Positions 1 through 12,675 of a stretch of DNA of 60,000 nucleotides are shown here, piece after piece (position 1 is the first letter of the stretch; the number at the start of each line of letters is the position of its first letter). The stretch is taken from positions 21,700,802-21,760,801 of the forward strand of contig NC_045145.1 of the NCBI RefSeq assembly GCF_008831285.2, read 5' to 3'. A model generated the notes under the pieces. That model searched no databases and was not told the DNA's origin. It saw nothing but the letters and a program-made list of their open reading frames with translations. The translations under genes were made by a program, and so were the position numbers. Source of the stretch: Nymphaea colorata. Taxonomy: Eukaryota; Streptophyta; Magnoliopsida; Nymphaeales; Nymphaeaceae.

Positions 1-1936
1 TACACTTCTTAAGTAAACCGTGTTCTCACAGGCACATTGAATTAATTAATTGTAAGACAAAAGAAGAAAACAAGATGTATGCATTTTGAGTGGAGTTTTA
101 AATTATACTTTAACGTCATGAAAGAGGGAGAAGTCATAGGATTACAAAATATTTGTATGGTAAAGATAACCGTTTATTCTGATTTTATGGTATATATATG
201 AGCGCTGTTAGACATGCTTGTTCAAACTAAGAATAGCAATTAGATAGAGTGTTGCTTCAGAACTTAAAAGGCAATCAACTATAAATACTTCAAAAACTTA
301 AAATTTTTTTGCAAATTAATTTTTTTTTTTTTTGCAAATTCGTGCTTATCCCAAGCATGTGCACATGGGAGTGTTTCTTTCGCTTCTTGGCAAATTCTAT
401 TCACTACTTTTAAGCAAAATTTCCAGTCACGCAATAAGCCCTTTAAACTACCATATAAGATCTCTGCAGATATTTAAAAGCTACAATGCAATCAAAACGT
501 TGTACTTGACTGTGCTTCCTCCTTGAAAGCGGTAAAATTATTAGCTTTGGGCTGAAAAGAATTTGTTATCTTCAACGTATAGATCAAATTATATAAGCTT
601 TTAGTCTGCCAATCCTAAAACAAGTATGCTATAGAATTCTCACCTCAAGTTCTCCAAAGATGAGGAATATAAGAGGGAATCGGGATACAGTATTCCTCTA
701 ATTGGAAGTTTGGAACTCTTTAAGGGTCAGCAATTTGATACCTTGAAATAAATTTGAGGGAAAAATGTTTGAAGGTAAAAGTTTTCAGAAAAATTAGTCA
801 GACCCTTTCAGGTTCGTTTTTTTGTTATCTAAATTTGAAAGGAAAAATATGCACCACATGAAAATTTTCTGAAAACATTTAGCCGTGTTTGATTTCAAAT
901 GCAAGTACGGCACCCTAAAATACTAGTTACAAACGTCGGTCCCACCGATATTAGAATATAAATCAAAGGCTCGGGCCTGGAGAAAACAGTTCATCTTTTA
1001 CTTAACTCGTTTGATGTAAAGAAAAGCAAACATGGGCATCGGGGTTATTTGGGTTGGAGTTTCATGAGAACACACTTAAGTTTCGAAGAATATATGACAA
1101 AAATATGCTTAACTTTTTTAGTTCTTTCGTCTAACTGCTAAATTACAAAGAAAACAAGCAGTTAATTAAAAGAAAAATCTCAGCAGAAGACAATGCTTTT
1201 TAATATCACCGAACACTGAACGTGCTTGTATAAAAGATTCTATTTGAATCGTTGAAGCAAATTTAGTAAAATATACATGACAAAAGGTCTACATCTTTTA
1301 AAAAGTTGTCTTCCAAAAGCGTTTTGAGCACTAATGTCGACGTTCCTGCAGTCGAATAAGGGGAAAGATATAAAGGAACTTAAAGATATGATGAAAACCA
1401 TCCCCAAGTGCGCATCACAAACGAAAGCCAAATGATTCTGATAAGGTATGACGTTTATACATCGATGGACGACGTGCAATTTTTGCTGCAGAAAAATGGT
1501 GGTCAACCTCACCTTTTCAGAAAGCAAGTAAAAGTTGCTTTATAACTTTAATTTCCAATAAATATGGTTAAAAGAATTCTTTACGATCATTTGGTACCAC
1601 ACACAGTTATTGTCTCATGAATCTGCACTATCAAAAGGCTGATTAATGGTGACATCTGTTACCGTGTTTCATGTGAGACAGTAACAATCTTATTGTTGGC
1701 AAACTGGCCCCAGAGCCATAAATCTGCGCCATCTTAACAGTTTCATGATATACTATAATAATCGTATAGTACTATGACCAAACAGTCTTAATCCTACTCC
1801 ATGTTTGCCAAAGCACAAAACATACTTTTGTTGCAGCATTACTTGGTTTGAAGGCTCAAGGCTGCCATGATCAATGCAATGAATACTTTTCTGCAAATCA
1901 GAGCCATGGAAGCAGGAACTGCATAAAAAGAGACAG

Positions 1937-1941
<5 letters not shown>
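1..1941. other. No gene seen; probably intron 4 or 3' side of ABCB copy 1
   Basis: This AT-rich stretch lies on the 3' side of the last visible exon of ABCB copy 1 on the minus strand. Exons 5-7 of the family (both ATP-binding domains) should lie here or further left, but I find no Walker A, MSGGQ/LSGGQ or DEATSALD coding on the minus strand. In copy 2 the matching intron is only 330 bp. So either this intron is much longer and the gene continues outside the window, or the copy is truncated. Confidence 0.5.

Positions 1942-1981
<40 letters not shown>
1942..1981. repeat. (GA)20 microsatellite at an intron donor
   Basis: An uninterrupted AG dinucleotide run ends four bases from the splice donor of intron 4 of ABCB copy 1. 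On the minus strand the intron reads GTAA followed directly by the CT run. Copy 2 carries a degenerate GA-rich tract (about 16069-16097) at the same place next to the same donor. Confidence 0.95.
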
Positions 1982-1983
<2 letters not shown>

Positions 1984-1985
1984 AC

Positions 1986-4564
1986 ATGCCCCCAACTGCA
2001 ATGGAAGCACCAACTGCAAAGACAGTCCCTCCCTGAGCACCATGGTACATGACCAGCCTGCTGCCATACCAGGCAACGAAGGACCATATAGCAAAGTTGA
2101 TGGCGTTACTTCCAATGGCCATGCCCTTCGCCAGGCCTTGCTTGAGCCCCAGCTTCACCGTCCCATCCAGCGTCCTGGCGTACTGGGTCAAGGTCCTCTC
2201 CTCCCCTACAAAAGAGTAAACCGTCCTTACAGCGGAAACCGCCTGCTCTGCAACTGCTGCTGCCTTCTTGTACTCCTCCCCCGTCTTCCTCGCCAGTCCC
2301 ATTAGTATCCTCCCATACGTGAATCCTGGTATTACCAGCAACACTACAAGAGGAAATGCCACCAAAGCCAGCCTCCATTGCAGCAAAAACGCCACCACAT
2401 AACCTCCCACGAATGTTGATAGTTGTGCTATAAGATTAGGAACCTATTCACAGCCAGCATGTGTGAGAGAGAAATCTAAGAAAGAGAGGATTATGAATGA
2501 AGATTTTTTCTTGGAAAAATCCAGAAGATTGTTTCCCAATCTTAAAATGTGGGCAAACTTTGTTCCTTTTTGGAAATTTCGCCCTTTCACCCACTTGTTG
2601 CCTACAATTTAAGGAAGACTGCTCTTATAAGTTTTTTAATAAGAGCCACACATTTCATACAAACAGTCAAATAAATGTTTGAGGTACATTTCCTTGTCCT
2701 TAAACGGGAAAAGTCTGCCTAAACAATAATACAACTCAGTGATAGAAGGTAATGTTGAGAAAAAATACAGCATTCAAGTTAAATAATTTCACTATGGGTA
2801 GCATTAGCATATCCAGGTTATACCTGCAAATGCCTAAAATACCCCCGCTAGTTATGGAATTTAGAAAATTTTACCCCATAAGCTTACCGAAATGCCCCTT
2901 GGTTAAAAGAAGGGCATCTGCCTTCCCACGTTAACAGCATAACATGGAAAAACTCTCATTAAAAGAAACTGGCCTTTTTTAAAGAAAAAATCACAAGGAC
3001 AAAGTATGTCTGAGAATGAAATATTGCCTTATAACAACATGCAGGGGAGACCATATTGGGTTTTTAATTTTCATATTACTAATGGCTTGGGATCCTTAGA
3101 TATGGTCCATGATCTGGTTGCAGCTCAACTATCTAGTTAGCTGCTTCTCTTGGAATGCTAGGTCTCTTTCTTGCTAGATGTGCATTTTCGCGGCCCTCCT
3201 CATCACTCTTCTTTCTTCTTGTCCTAAACACATGATTGCTTCAAAGCGGACAGTCGAAGGGAACAAAGAACACAGGAAAAGTTCATCCCAAGTGAGGGAG
3301 CACTCTTTTTTACTCGTGGAGACGAGCACAAAAGTGGCTGGCAATGGGTAATCATTCAAAGGGAGCTCTCCTTTTTAGTCATGGAGACGAGCACAAAAGC
3401 GGCTCATGGGTTCTGTGGCACAGGACTTCTGCTTTCTTGAACTAAAAAGCAGCAACATCCGAGTTTTTAGTGTCGCCTTTCTTTATGTGCACCTTGCCAT
3501 TTAGTGGTGGGCCTTCTATTCGTCCGATACAACTCCCCTTGAAATGCTAAGTCGCTTCTTTTGGAGTTATGCAATCGGTGGACTTGGGTGGCATGTATAG
3601 TATTAACCACGTCCTTAGTTCGAGCCTGAATAGTATTACCCACTTCTTTAGTTCGAGACTTGGAAAGTTTATCTTTATAATATTGAAAAGTGTTGTTCTG
3701 AGATTGAAGACTTCATTCTCTGCTTCTTGCCCTTCTCCCACCTGTCTCTTTGTCACTTTTTCTCATCAGAATTTTAGTTTTTTCCGCAACAAAAGAGAAT
3801 ACAACTATTTGCCAATTGGTAAGTAAAGAAAATCAATTTTCTTATAAGCAACAAAAATGTCACCTTCTCGCCGAGCACATCTTGGACGACCAGAGTGTCG
3901 CTTGAAACGTTGGTCACCACTTCCGAAGTGGATGACACCTTGAGATCAAAGTAGCCGACGTCCTGCCGTAGCACCCCCTTCAAGTACCTCGCCCTCATTC
4001 TTGAGGCCTGCCTCTCACCAGTCCGCGTCCAACAATATCCCTCTTCACAATTGTTTTTTTTAGCATCAAAAATGAAAAACGAATGTTATAAAAGAATCCT
4101 TAATCTTGCTGAACAGAAGAAACTAAAATGTCTTTCATAATCAACCAAATCAAGCTCTTATCTGATGATCCACATACTCACCTAAAAAAGAAGCCGCCCA
4201 CGTGCCGCAGGCCATGTACAACAGTTCCATGCAATCCTGCATAAATATAAGTGATCAATACATGAATAACTTGAGTGAAAACCTTGTTTCTTATTGGCGA
4301 TGATCACGGCAATGATCGACCGACTGAACCTTTCTAATTAGATCGCTTGAATTTTGGTGTTTATATACGCACCTGAGATATCTGGTGGGTGAATGATGAG
4401 GGATCGGTGGAAGGGCCAACGCCGAGATTGTTCATGGCCTTGCTGGTTATGGCGAGCATTATGGGCAGGGAGAGCCCATCTCCAACAGCTCCAAGGAAAC
4501 CTAAGGACATTAAGCACATGTCAACCATGTCTGCATGCATGAAGATGGTCCATATACAGCCCAT
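1986..4564 (-). CDS. ABCB (MDR-type) transporter, copy 1, N-terminal exons 1-4 only
   Basis: This is the 5' part of a full-size ABCB exporter, a plasma-membrane ATP-driven pump family; the substrate is unknown. Exons on the minus strand are 4373-4564, 4182-4236, 3864-4042 and 1986-2443 (192, 55, 179 and 458 bp). All four lengths are identical to copy 2, all sites are GT-AG and phases agree. I place the start at 4564 ([15 protein letters not shown]), matching copy 2; the frame is open a few codons further but only from a TTG. The visible 294 residues cover the cytosolic N-terminus and most of transmembrane domain 1, including the family stretches CWTRTGERQ and [15 protein letters not shown]. 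No ATP-binding domain is present in the window. It may be a complete gene cut by the window edge or a truncated copy. Confidence 0.85.
3000..3863. other. Intron 3 of ABCB copy 1, larger part
   Basis: This is non-coding sequence between exons 3 and 4 of copy 1 (intron 2444-3863). It holds a short local duplication: two similar blocks around 3300-3345 and 3370-3400 share a segment about a GGAGACGAGCACAAAAG core. I see no gene in it. Confidence 0.6.
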
Positions 4565-4573
4565 TCTCTTCAA

Positions 4574-7500
4574 GCTTCCCTTCTCTTTCTTCTTATCCGC
4601 CTTCTGCTATCATCACATGCACAGAGGCCTGCTAGCTCCTCCAGATAGCTCACAAGCATCTGCTCTTCTATAAATTCACAGAGCTAAAGAGAGAGATGCT
4701 TCTAACTCTATGTGGTATCAGTGTCGAAGCAGAAGCTTGATAAAGAGCTATACAATCATTGAAGGAAAATTTCTATCAGCCCCATTTTTTTTCCGATACC
4801 CCCAAAAGGGAGGCGCGTTCCTTGGGGAAGGTATTTGGGTTTCCTGTTCCATCCAAGAACTTTTGACTCGGATTCCACATTTGCATTTTTTTTTTACTTT
4901 TTTTAAACGAACAATGATGAGTACTGCACGCCTTTTTCTATCATTTAGAAGCAAAAATATTTATTTGTTCTTGATTTTAAAACACATGATCTTACTGATA
5001 TGAGCAGGCAACATTTGGATGACACCTAACACTGGCTTTGAAACTTAGTCTTCAATGCCCAACTGCAAAGTTGCGGTGGTGAAAACCAGTCTTGTCTGTG
5101 TCATTGGGCAGACACAAAATCCTCCCTACTCTTATCACTTCGCCGCCACTACGGGCGGTGAGATGGAAAATTTGTTCCGGCCAATCCTGCCGGCCGGATG
5201 CGGGACGAGAATAATCATACTGTGTCATCACAAGCTTAATTTGAAACTTTGAATTCATGCATTGGATCTTAGGATCATTGTCACTGAAAATTTATTAAAC
5301 AGTATATTTAATGCCCCATTTAAAAAAAAAAATGACTCGGCCCCTGTTTTGCAAGTTGGATCTAGCTTTTTAAAGTTTGCTTTAGGGTTGTTTGGCAATG
5401 AGAATAATTTGTTGTTGTTTTATGAATCTGCCTCAAATATTTAGGTTGATTCATAAAACATTTGTTATAGTGTTTCGTGAATCTACCATAATGTTTAGAG
5501 CAACTAACCTTTTAAAAGTACATCCAAGAAATACAATTGAATCTAAGCATTCTTTGTCCACCATTTTTATCTTTTTGATTATATAAATCTAAAGTTATAA
5601 ACAATGTCAACTAAAAAAGATAATTATCAATTAATTTTTTTAAAATTGGTTAATTATAATTCATCCAACCGTTGAGATAGGTGCACACAATTACCCACAT
5701 TGTAATATTCAAGGGAAGTACTTGGCTGCATCTTCCCATTGGGAAATTCAAAATGTCCAATGAAATTATTGATAGTTTCCTGTGCATTGAAAAAGACTAG
5801 AGAAAGAAAATCTGCCTTTTTATCTTGAAAATTTTGGAAATCAAGAGACCTTTTAAAATAAGTGCTTCTAAAGCATAAACAATATCTTGTAATGATTCTA
5901 TCATACAAAAGTCTTGTCAAAAAAACTAAGTAGCTGTAAAGTCCAATGCGATTTATCGTAATCGTTGTAAAGTTAGGTTCATATGCTTTTAAATGTGTTG
6001 GTCACATGCATCTGCAAGGTATTTCATATTTTTAAAAAAGCAAAAAGCAACCACAGGCATGATATTCATCAATTTTTGTCATATAAAAACGAATTTCAGC
6101 AAACGGAAGCCCGAGTTAGGCGCAGTTCCATATCCTTTTTGCACTTGGGCCTGTAAGCCACTGGACCAACATGGTTCGTCGTGGTTTTGTTGGTCCTTTC
6201 TCCATTCATTGGATCAAGGACAAAGATACGTAGGTACGGACCTGGATCTGAACCCCATCTTGCACTTTCTGTCAGATCCGAAAATGCATATCTGTAATTG
6301 AATCCAGCATGGATGCGGCCTGCCCTAATGAAATTATATATATATATATATAGGAAGAGAGAGATTGGTAAAAACCAAGGTCAGTGATAAAAACAAGACA
6401 CTTTGATTTTAATTTTTAAAATGTACTTTTCGTTTTTGGGCAATCTAACCTTATTGACTTAATCTTAATAATTAGTTGATGCAAAACATAAGCTAAGTTG
6501 ATCATTTGTTAGACTTTGATGGTGTTTTTATAATAAGAAAAAATGAACGGCCCCCATGGCATGAAAAATAAAAAGAATCAACATTTTTCATTAAAAAAAC
6601 TTGAATGAAAGCATGTTTTATATCAAAATAATTATTACAAACATATTAAGATGCTTATATTTTATTTGAAATATAGGTTTGATTTTTATCTCTGACCTAA
6701 ATGTCTGGTTTTACCAAATGTGGAATAGGAATCAGGCCCTATCCAACAGAACTTATCCTTTTTCATAAGAAGATGATGGACGCAGATTTCACCCCTTTTC
6801 AGGAGATCTGGTTCAGAGGTTAGTGGGAAGGATTTGGATATCATGGATTTGGAATGGATTCGGCTTCCTGGCACGCAGTCATTTGGCATCGTATCAACCA
6901 ATGATTCCCTATGCAGGTGGCAGGATGCACTAAAAACGTACCATTATTCAATCTCTTGAGAATTTTTGATTCGGCAGATCAGATCGTATATATGATCTCC
7001 TTATGTGCATGACATTGCCGAATAATAATATGGTGTTCTTGCAACATGGGTACATTAATTAAAGTTATGAGCTAATCATGTATGAGCCTAATCTGGGAGT
7101 GTTTCTATAGTTTCCTAATAATGTCTTGTGGTCTGGACTCTTGTGTTTAAAAAAAAAAAAAAACAACAACGTGAATGTAATTAAGATAACTCTTCTTTCT
7201 CAACCTTCGTAAATCATTAAATTCATATGAACACGCTTCTCTTCTTCTGGAATGCCTCGTCGTAATATAAGTGGATCCTCCACAAATAAGGCGAGCCCAG
7301 TTAGCTTTTGCGATGGACTTGGTTCGGACGTTGATGGGATGGCCCCAGCCTCGACTTGATTTGCCAGTCGTCACATCGAGGTCTAAGGGAAACGACGGTG
7401 CAGCAAGATCCTGACTCATATCACACCCATCAATCATCGCTCCCACATGCAAAAAAAAAATCATCATTTTGCTATGATGGGCGCGGTCGATTGTGTCGAC

Positions 7501-7960
7501 CACTACCTTTTCCATCCCATGCCACACTCTCCTTTTTTGGTGTCCGTGAATTATATGCACCTTTTTTTTTAAAATAAAGTATGCCAAGATATATATATAT
7601 ATATCTTTATATATATATATATATACACTGAATGTTAACATAGGATTAAAAACATTTGTCCTGTAAAACACTCACTAAGTTAGCATTTATAAGGATTTAT
7701 ATTGTGGTGATGATCTATGATCGTTTTAGTGATATTTATAATCCTTTTAAGTGAGGAATTTTTAAATTATATATATATATGTGTGTATGAGAAGCGAGAG
7801 AGAGTGGATCCCACGGCCAGTGGCAATGCACTCCATAGTTGGCCGATGCCTTTAATCAAGGGCTTTAACTCATGCACGCGCCATTATTCTATAGTCCCGC
7901 AAGCACCATAGGATTTGAAAAGTGATATGCAACCAAACCATCCAGCTAGTCTTTCATAGA
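4574..7960. other. Intergenic; 5' side of ABCB copy 1, no gene seen
   Basis: This is AT-rich DNA upstream of copy 1. A weak TATA-like string on the minus strand near 4668-4676 could serve the promoter, but I cannot support it strongly. TA microsatellites lie at 6335-6352 and 7590-7625. Open frames here (for example about 5993-6301 and 7147-7671) have low-complexity or unrecognisable translations and no splice partners that I could find. Confidence 0.5.
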
Positions 7961-7969
7961 ACCCACTAG

Positions 7970-8405
7970 GCGTGAACACGAGCTGGGTCGAATCTGAGTT
8001 TAGTCAGCTTGAGCTCGGCTTTACTAATGAAACCTCTAGCTCGACTCGGCTCAAGATGGAGAATAGTTCGATGGAAGCATCTTAAGCTTGACTTAGCAGT
8101 TACGTGTTAAACTCGAGTTCGACTCGATTAAAGCTCGACAAACTCATTTGAATAGAATTGATATTCATTGTCATGTGTTGAGTTGGAGCTCGACTGGATT
8201 AAGACTTGACAAACTCGTTTGAATAGAATTGGTATTCATCGTTATATGTTGAGCTCGAACTCGACTTGATTAAGGCTCGACAAACTCGTAAACTCATTTG
8301 AATATATCAACTTAATTAAGGCTCGAGCTCGACTCGAAAGTTACGTATTGAGCTCGAACTCAACTCAATTATTTGAATGAGTCGACTCATGAACTCAAGC
8401 TAATG
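7970..8405. repeat. Degenerate tandem repeat rich in GAGCTCGA/GACTCGA
   Basis: Imperfect copies of a unit of roughly 75-85 bp are arranged head to tail. Each contains a form of GCTCGACAAACTC followed by TTTGAATAGAATTG and a GAGCTCGAACTCGACT-like core. The same core is scattered at about 11270-11410 and 19640-20010, so it is a dispersed repeat that has locally expanded. Confidence 0.7.
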
Positions 8406-8409
8406 AAAT

Positions 8410-11400
8410 TGTGGGTCACTGATTCCATCCACTCGGGCCAAATCAAGGTGGCTCTTGGTACATGAATTATGTTCATGCTGAAAGAACCAAAACATTATAA
8501 TTTTCACCCTGATCACCATGGCCGTGCCACAGCATGATCGAGCTATGGTGCCGGTAGGGGCTATGACCCCTCCTTGTATTTTAAAGAAGAAATTATTAAT
8601 ATTTTTTTTCCAATTTGGCCCAAAAAAAATTAAAAATTTAAAAAATATTATTCGTCAATTCTGAATAAAATCTGTTGCAAATTGATGGGATTTTAGCTAC
8701 CTTTTAAAATATATATTTGAAAACTGTTTGATTTTCTCAGTTATTTTTGGCACATTTTATCATTTAATTTTTACAGATAATATCATTAATATTTTAGCCA
8801 ACTCACAACCGATTGATTCAGTTGAAACGGTGAATCGGCCGATTCACCCGACAACTGGTTTCCACAGAACCGGCCGGGAGGTACAGTGGTTACCTCCATC
8901 ATGTGGCCAAAAGTAGTACTTCAACCCATGCTGAATGTTTAATAGCATGTATATATCAGTCTATGACCACATATAATGCAATAAGTTTTTTGCAGCATGG
9001 ATGCTTTTTTTTCCTTTTGCAAAAAAAAAAAAAATCAACCGGCCACATTATTTGCAAAAAGAAGAACCAAATAATAAAACTAGCTACTGTTCTGGCTTTT
9101 ATTATAATTTATAAACTTAAAAGGTTTTGCTTGGTGCAGTTTCATACGTTGCAAGAACGTTTCAGTTAAAATGGTTAGGATAGAGCAGCTACAATTGTAA
9201 AAATAATTAAAATTTTATTAGGATTTAAATTTTGTTCGTAATTTTTTTTCTCATTGTGGTGTGTATTTGCAGTAAAATTAAACTCATGTCTCTGCCGTTG
9301 CTTCCATCATAGTTGTAAGGCCCAATTTCCAGTTGTGTGTGTATATATATACATATTTATTTATTTATTTATTTGTTAACATGATGCGCCAACCGAGATT
9401 AATTTTATAAAATTTATAGTAGTCAGACTACGAATATCTCCTAGTTTTCTTTTTTGACTTGTTAAAAGGGAAATTCCTATTTTCATTTTGATTGGTCTAA
9501 CCAACAATATATTTATTTGAAAAAAAATAATGCTGGATTATTGGTCTGCTCTTCTGTGCTGCTCATAACTATATATTAAAAAAAAAAATCATCCATGAAA
9601 GCTACCAGTGAAAGTAATTAGCTAAAATAATTTTTGCCTTGTCAACTGATAGTGAAAGAACGAAATCTTAATAAATACCAATACTTATTTTATTTAAAAG
9701 AATACACATCAAAATAAAGGTTGCTGGTGGTCCAGAATCTACGAAGTAAGACTTTGAAACATTGAATGACCTGAACACCAAGCGTGACATAGATAATGAA
9801 TAAATAGGAGTAAAAGATTTTATTTATTACGCGGAGCTTTTCATTACCAGGGCCATGTTTTTTCGTTAATTTAAGCATAGGTTCTCTTTTTTTTTTAAAC
9901 TTCTCAGTGAGGGCCACAGACTTTTTATCTACTGATGTTGTCATCGTAAGGTTTGATGGTCGAAGCCCACACTTATGGTGATGGAAAACTAAAGAAGAAC
10001 AAATATTATCTCTTAAATATTTCAAAAAAGGGGGCTATATTAATTTTTGAGAAAACAAAAAATTTCAAAGCACACATGAGGGTTATGTGTTCGCCGCCAC
10101 GAGGGCGTGGCCAGGGAGAACATTAACTTTCAGTGGCAGAGCTAGAAATTTTTAGTTCATAAACACTAATTTAAAAATTTTCAAAGTCTACTTGAAATAT
10201 ATTATAATAAATTGATCAAATGTACGATAAATTTTTTGAGGAAAATCATATACAAGTAAGCAGATGACTCAAGGGGCAAATGCTCACATGTGGCTCCACT
10301 TCTTCCCCATTTTTTGGCTTCGAAAAAGAATATAAGCTGAGGTGGGCGAATTAAATGTCCAAACTAAGGTCAACCCTTTCGTTTTATGCTTTTCAAGTCC
10401 TTGTGCTATGTATCTGATGATCATAATTTTGGTTGCGAGTTGCATGTGTTGTTAGGTGCACGCAACTCATATACACCTCTAAGAGTAGAGGTGATAATTT
10501 TGTAATTTAAAAAAAAATGTTATTTCTAGTATTTTACATTTTTCTATTTTTATTTTTTTTTCCTTACAAAGAGTTTTATTTTTCTATGTGAACTGAGAAT
10601 ATTTTCGTCATCAATGCGGCGCACTAAAATTTTATTTTATGCACCAGTATAACAAATATAACCAGGTTCAGATAGATAATTTCGGAGTTGGGTCAGCTGG
10701 GACCAGGTAGATCCCTGCTGTATTTGGCCAACCTTCCCGAGTTGAAACTTCCGGGTATGCTTTTAAGTCAAATATCTGGATAACTATGATTCTTTTGAAA
10801 CTTTTTAAGTCAAAATGTCGTAACTGAACATGCGTGCGCCTTTTAAGTCAATGGATATAATATACGGATCAGAGGTGGCAAAGATTTGAATAATGAATTA
10901 AAGAATAGTAAATGAAACCGATCAAGCAAATTCTTGATCTCACTTTCTCGGGCAATATAATGAATAAAAAACGAGATGTTTCATAATGGAACTGAGCCTG
11001 GTGTTGACGTCGTTTTATCAGATGATGCAATCGTGGATAAACAAGTCATAATATTTAAGAAAACGAAAAGTAAAAAGTCTGTTTGAGATTAGAATTAGGC
11101 ACATTTAAAGCAAACACGTAAGGATTCATTTAAAATTTGACTTGGGTGCTTTGTTTGGTGGTCGTAACTTGGCTTGTAGTTGACTTTTAATTCATAATAA
11201 AAAAAGTTGAAAACTAAGAGCTGTTTAAGTTGTTTTTTGAATTTAAAAAAAAAAAATCAATTGTGTTCTCAACTTAATTGAGCTTAGCCGAGCCAAGCTC
11301 AAGCTTTCTTAATTAAGTTCTGCTGAGCCAAGATGACGCTAATGAGTTGAAGTCGAAGCCTGGCGGCCATTTAAGGCTTGAGCCAAGTTCATCGAACTCT

Positions 11401-12100
11401 AAAGTTCACGAGAAGGCCAGTCATGTGGATCCCCTCCATGAAGGCGCAGTGTGGTTTAGGGGAGGAGGGTATCAATTGGTAGATTAAAGCTTATCAACCA
11501 CATGCACCCCACTAGGCTCATTTAAATTTATGATGTAAAAGATTATCTACTTAGTTTGGGGTCAATTAAACGTCACCGTTTATTTTCAATTGAATGCCTT
11601 GTCAATGCAAAGCTGGAAAAACCAAAGAAAAATGTGAAGTTTTAAACTTGACTTTCATATGTCGGATAGTGGCCAAAAGCTATACCCATTCATCAGGTAA
11701 CTGCAAGGGGGTCCACTTGCAATTACAAACTTGATTTTCTCCTCAAATTTTTTACTCACCGTAACCGCTTATTGGGCTGCGGGAAAACTTATGAGGTGGC
11801 ACTATATATGTCCAGCTATTCTTTGATATTGGATTACATGTTGTAATCAGAGCCTTATAAAAGCAAACACGAAAATGACTATCTCACAGCTTCTGTCTTC
11901 TTTTTCTCTGTTTTTCTTCTGCAGCCTCTTATTAATGAGGCAACGTATCGATAGACAAAGGCCTATCTCAATTTTTTTGTTTGATAAAGCTCGAACTTTG
12001 GCATAGAACACCTTCTACGTTGCTAAATATAAATATATAGGGTGATTTCAATTGCAATGGACACCAAGTTGTTTGACATTCAAGATTTTGGTTGTAGGTC
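8410..12100. other. Intergenic, no gene seen; scattered repeats
   Basis: This gap lies between the GAGCTCGA cluster and the 3' flank of ABCB copy 2. It holds poly-A and poly-T runs, a stretch (about 10125-10330) resembling a dispersed repeat also seen near 18255-18370, 21565-21745 and 29840-30010, and another GAGCTCGA-type patch at 11270-11410. The longest open frame (minus, about 9690-10025) has no recognisable domain or splice support. Confidence 0.45.
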
Positions 12101-12102
12101 CA

Positions 12103-12520
12103 CCCTAGTTGGTAAGTAGGTAAGTAAGAAGTCTGATTATTCAGAAAAAAGAAACGAAGCTTTCACTCAACCCCTTATCTCGTTACAACATACAGCTTAC
12201 AAGTATCAATATATATATTTTCAAACTAATTATTTAATCAGGGTACAAATAAGTTTAAAGAAAAAGAAAAAGGAAAAACTTATTGTCCTAAGTATTCAGC
12301 CCTAATTGGTAAGTAAGAGGAGTATTTCATTCGATTGTTCAGAAAAGAAACGAAGCTTCCACTCAACCCCTTATCACGTTAGAGCACTCAACCCCTTATC
12401 ACGTTAGAGCATACAACTTACAAGTATCAATATATATATTTTCAAACTAATTATTTAATCAGAGTACAAATAAGTTTACAGAAAAAAGAAAAAGAAAACC
12501 TTATTGTCCAAGTATTCCAC
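12103..12520. repeat. Two-copy direct tandem duplication 3' of ABCB copy 2
   Basis: A unit of about 197 bp starting at 12103 is repeated from 12300. Both copies contain GGTAAGTA near the start, GAAACGAAGCTT, ACTCAACCCCTTATC, the string CAAGTATCAATATATATATT and a final TTATTGTCC. The second copy has an extra nested 25-bp duplication at 12360-12410 (ACTCAACCCCTTATCACG twice). It lies 155-570 bp beyond the stop codon of copy 2, so it could fall in the 3' UTR or the poly(A) region. Confidence 0.85.
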
Positions 12521-12675
12521 TCTAAATACAAATGACCATCCCTTGGTCCTCCACATCTTTTTACATTAAAGTTGGTCATTGCCGGCAAGTCCTTGAATTG
12601 TAGGTATCTAGAACAGACCAAAGCTTCCCACTCTTCGGGCTCTTATACCAAAAATGATTCGAACCAATACCTGCC

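Noticed and set aside
1753-2115. Open frames with Ser-Leu or Arg-Glu dipeptide runs
   Set aside because: They are translations of the GA microsatellite next to the splice donor and shadows of ABCB exon 4.
4565-4573. Start of ABCB copy 1 at 4573
   Set aside because: The codon at 4573 is TTG; the first ATG in frame is 4564, which gives an exon 1 of exactly the same length as in copy 2.
7147-7671. 174-codon minus-strand open frame
   Set aside because: It starts in AT-repeat sequence (Tyr-Ile runs), has no domain I recognise, and has no splice or promoter support.
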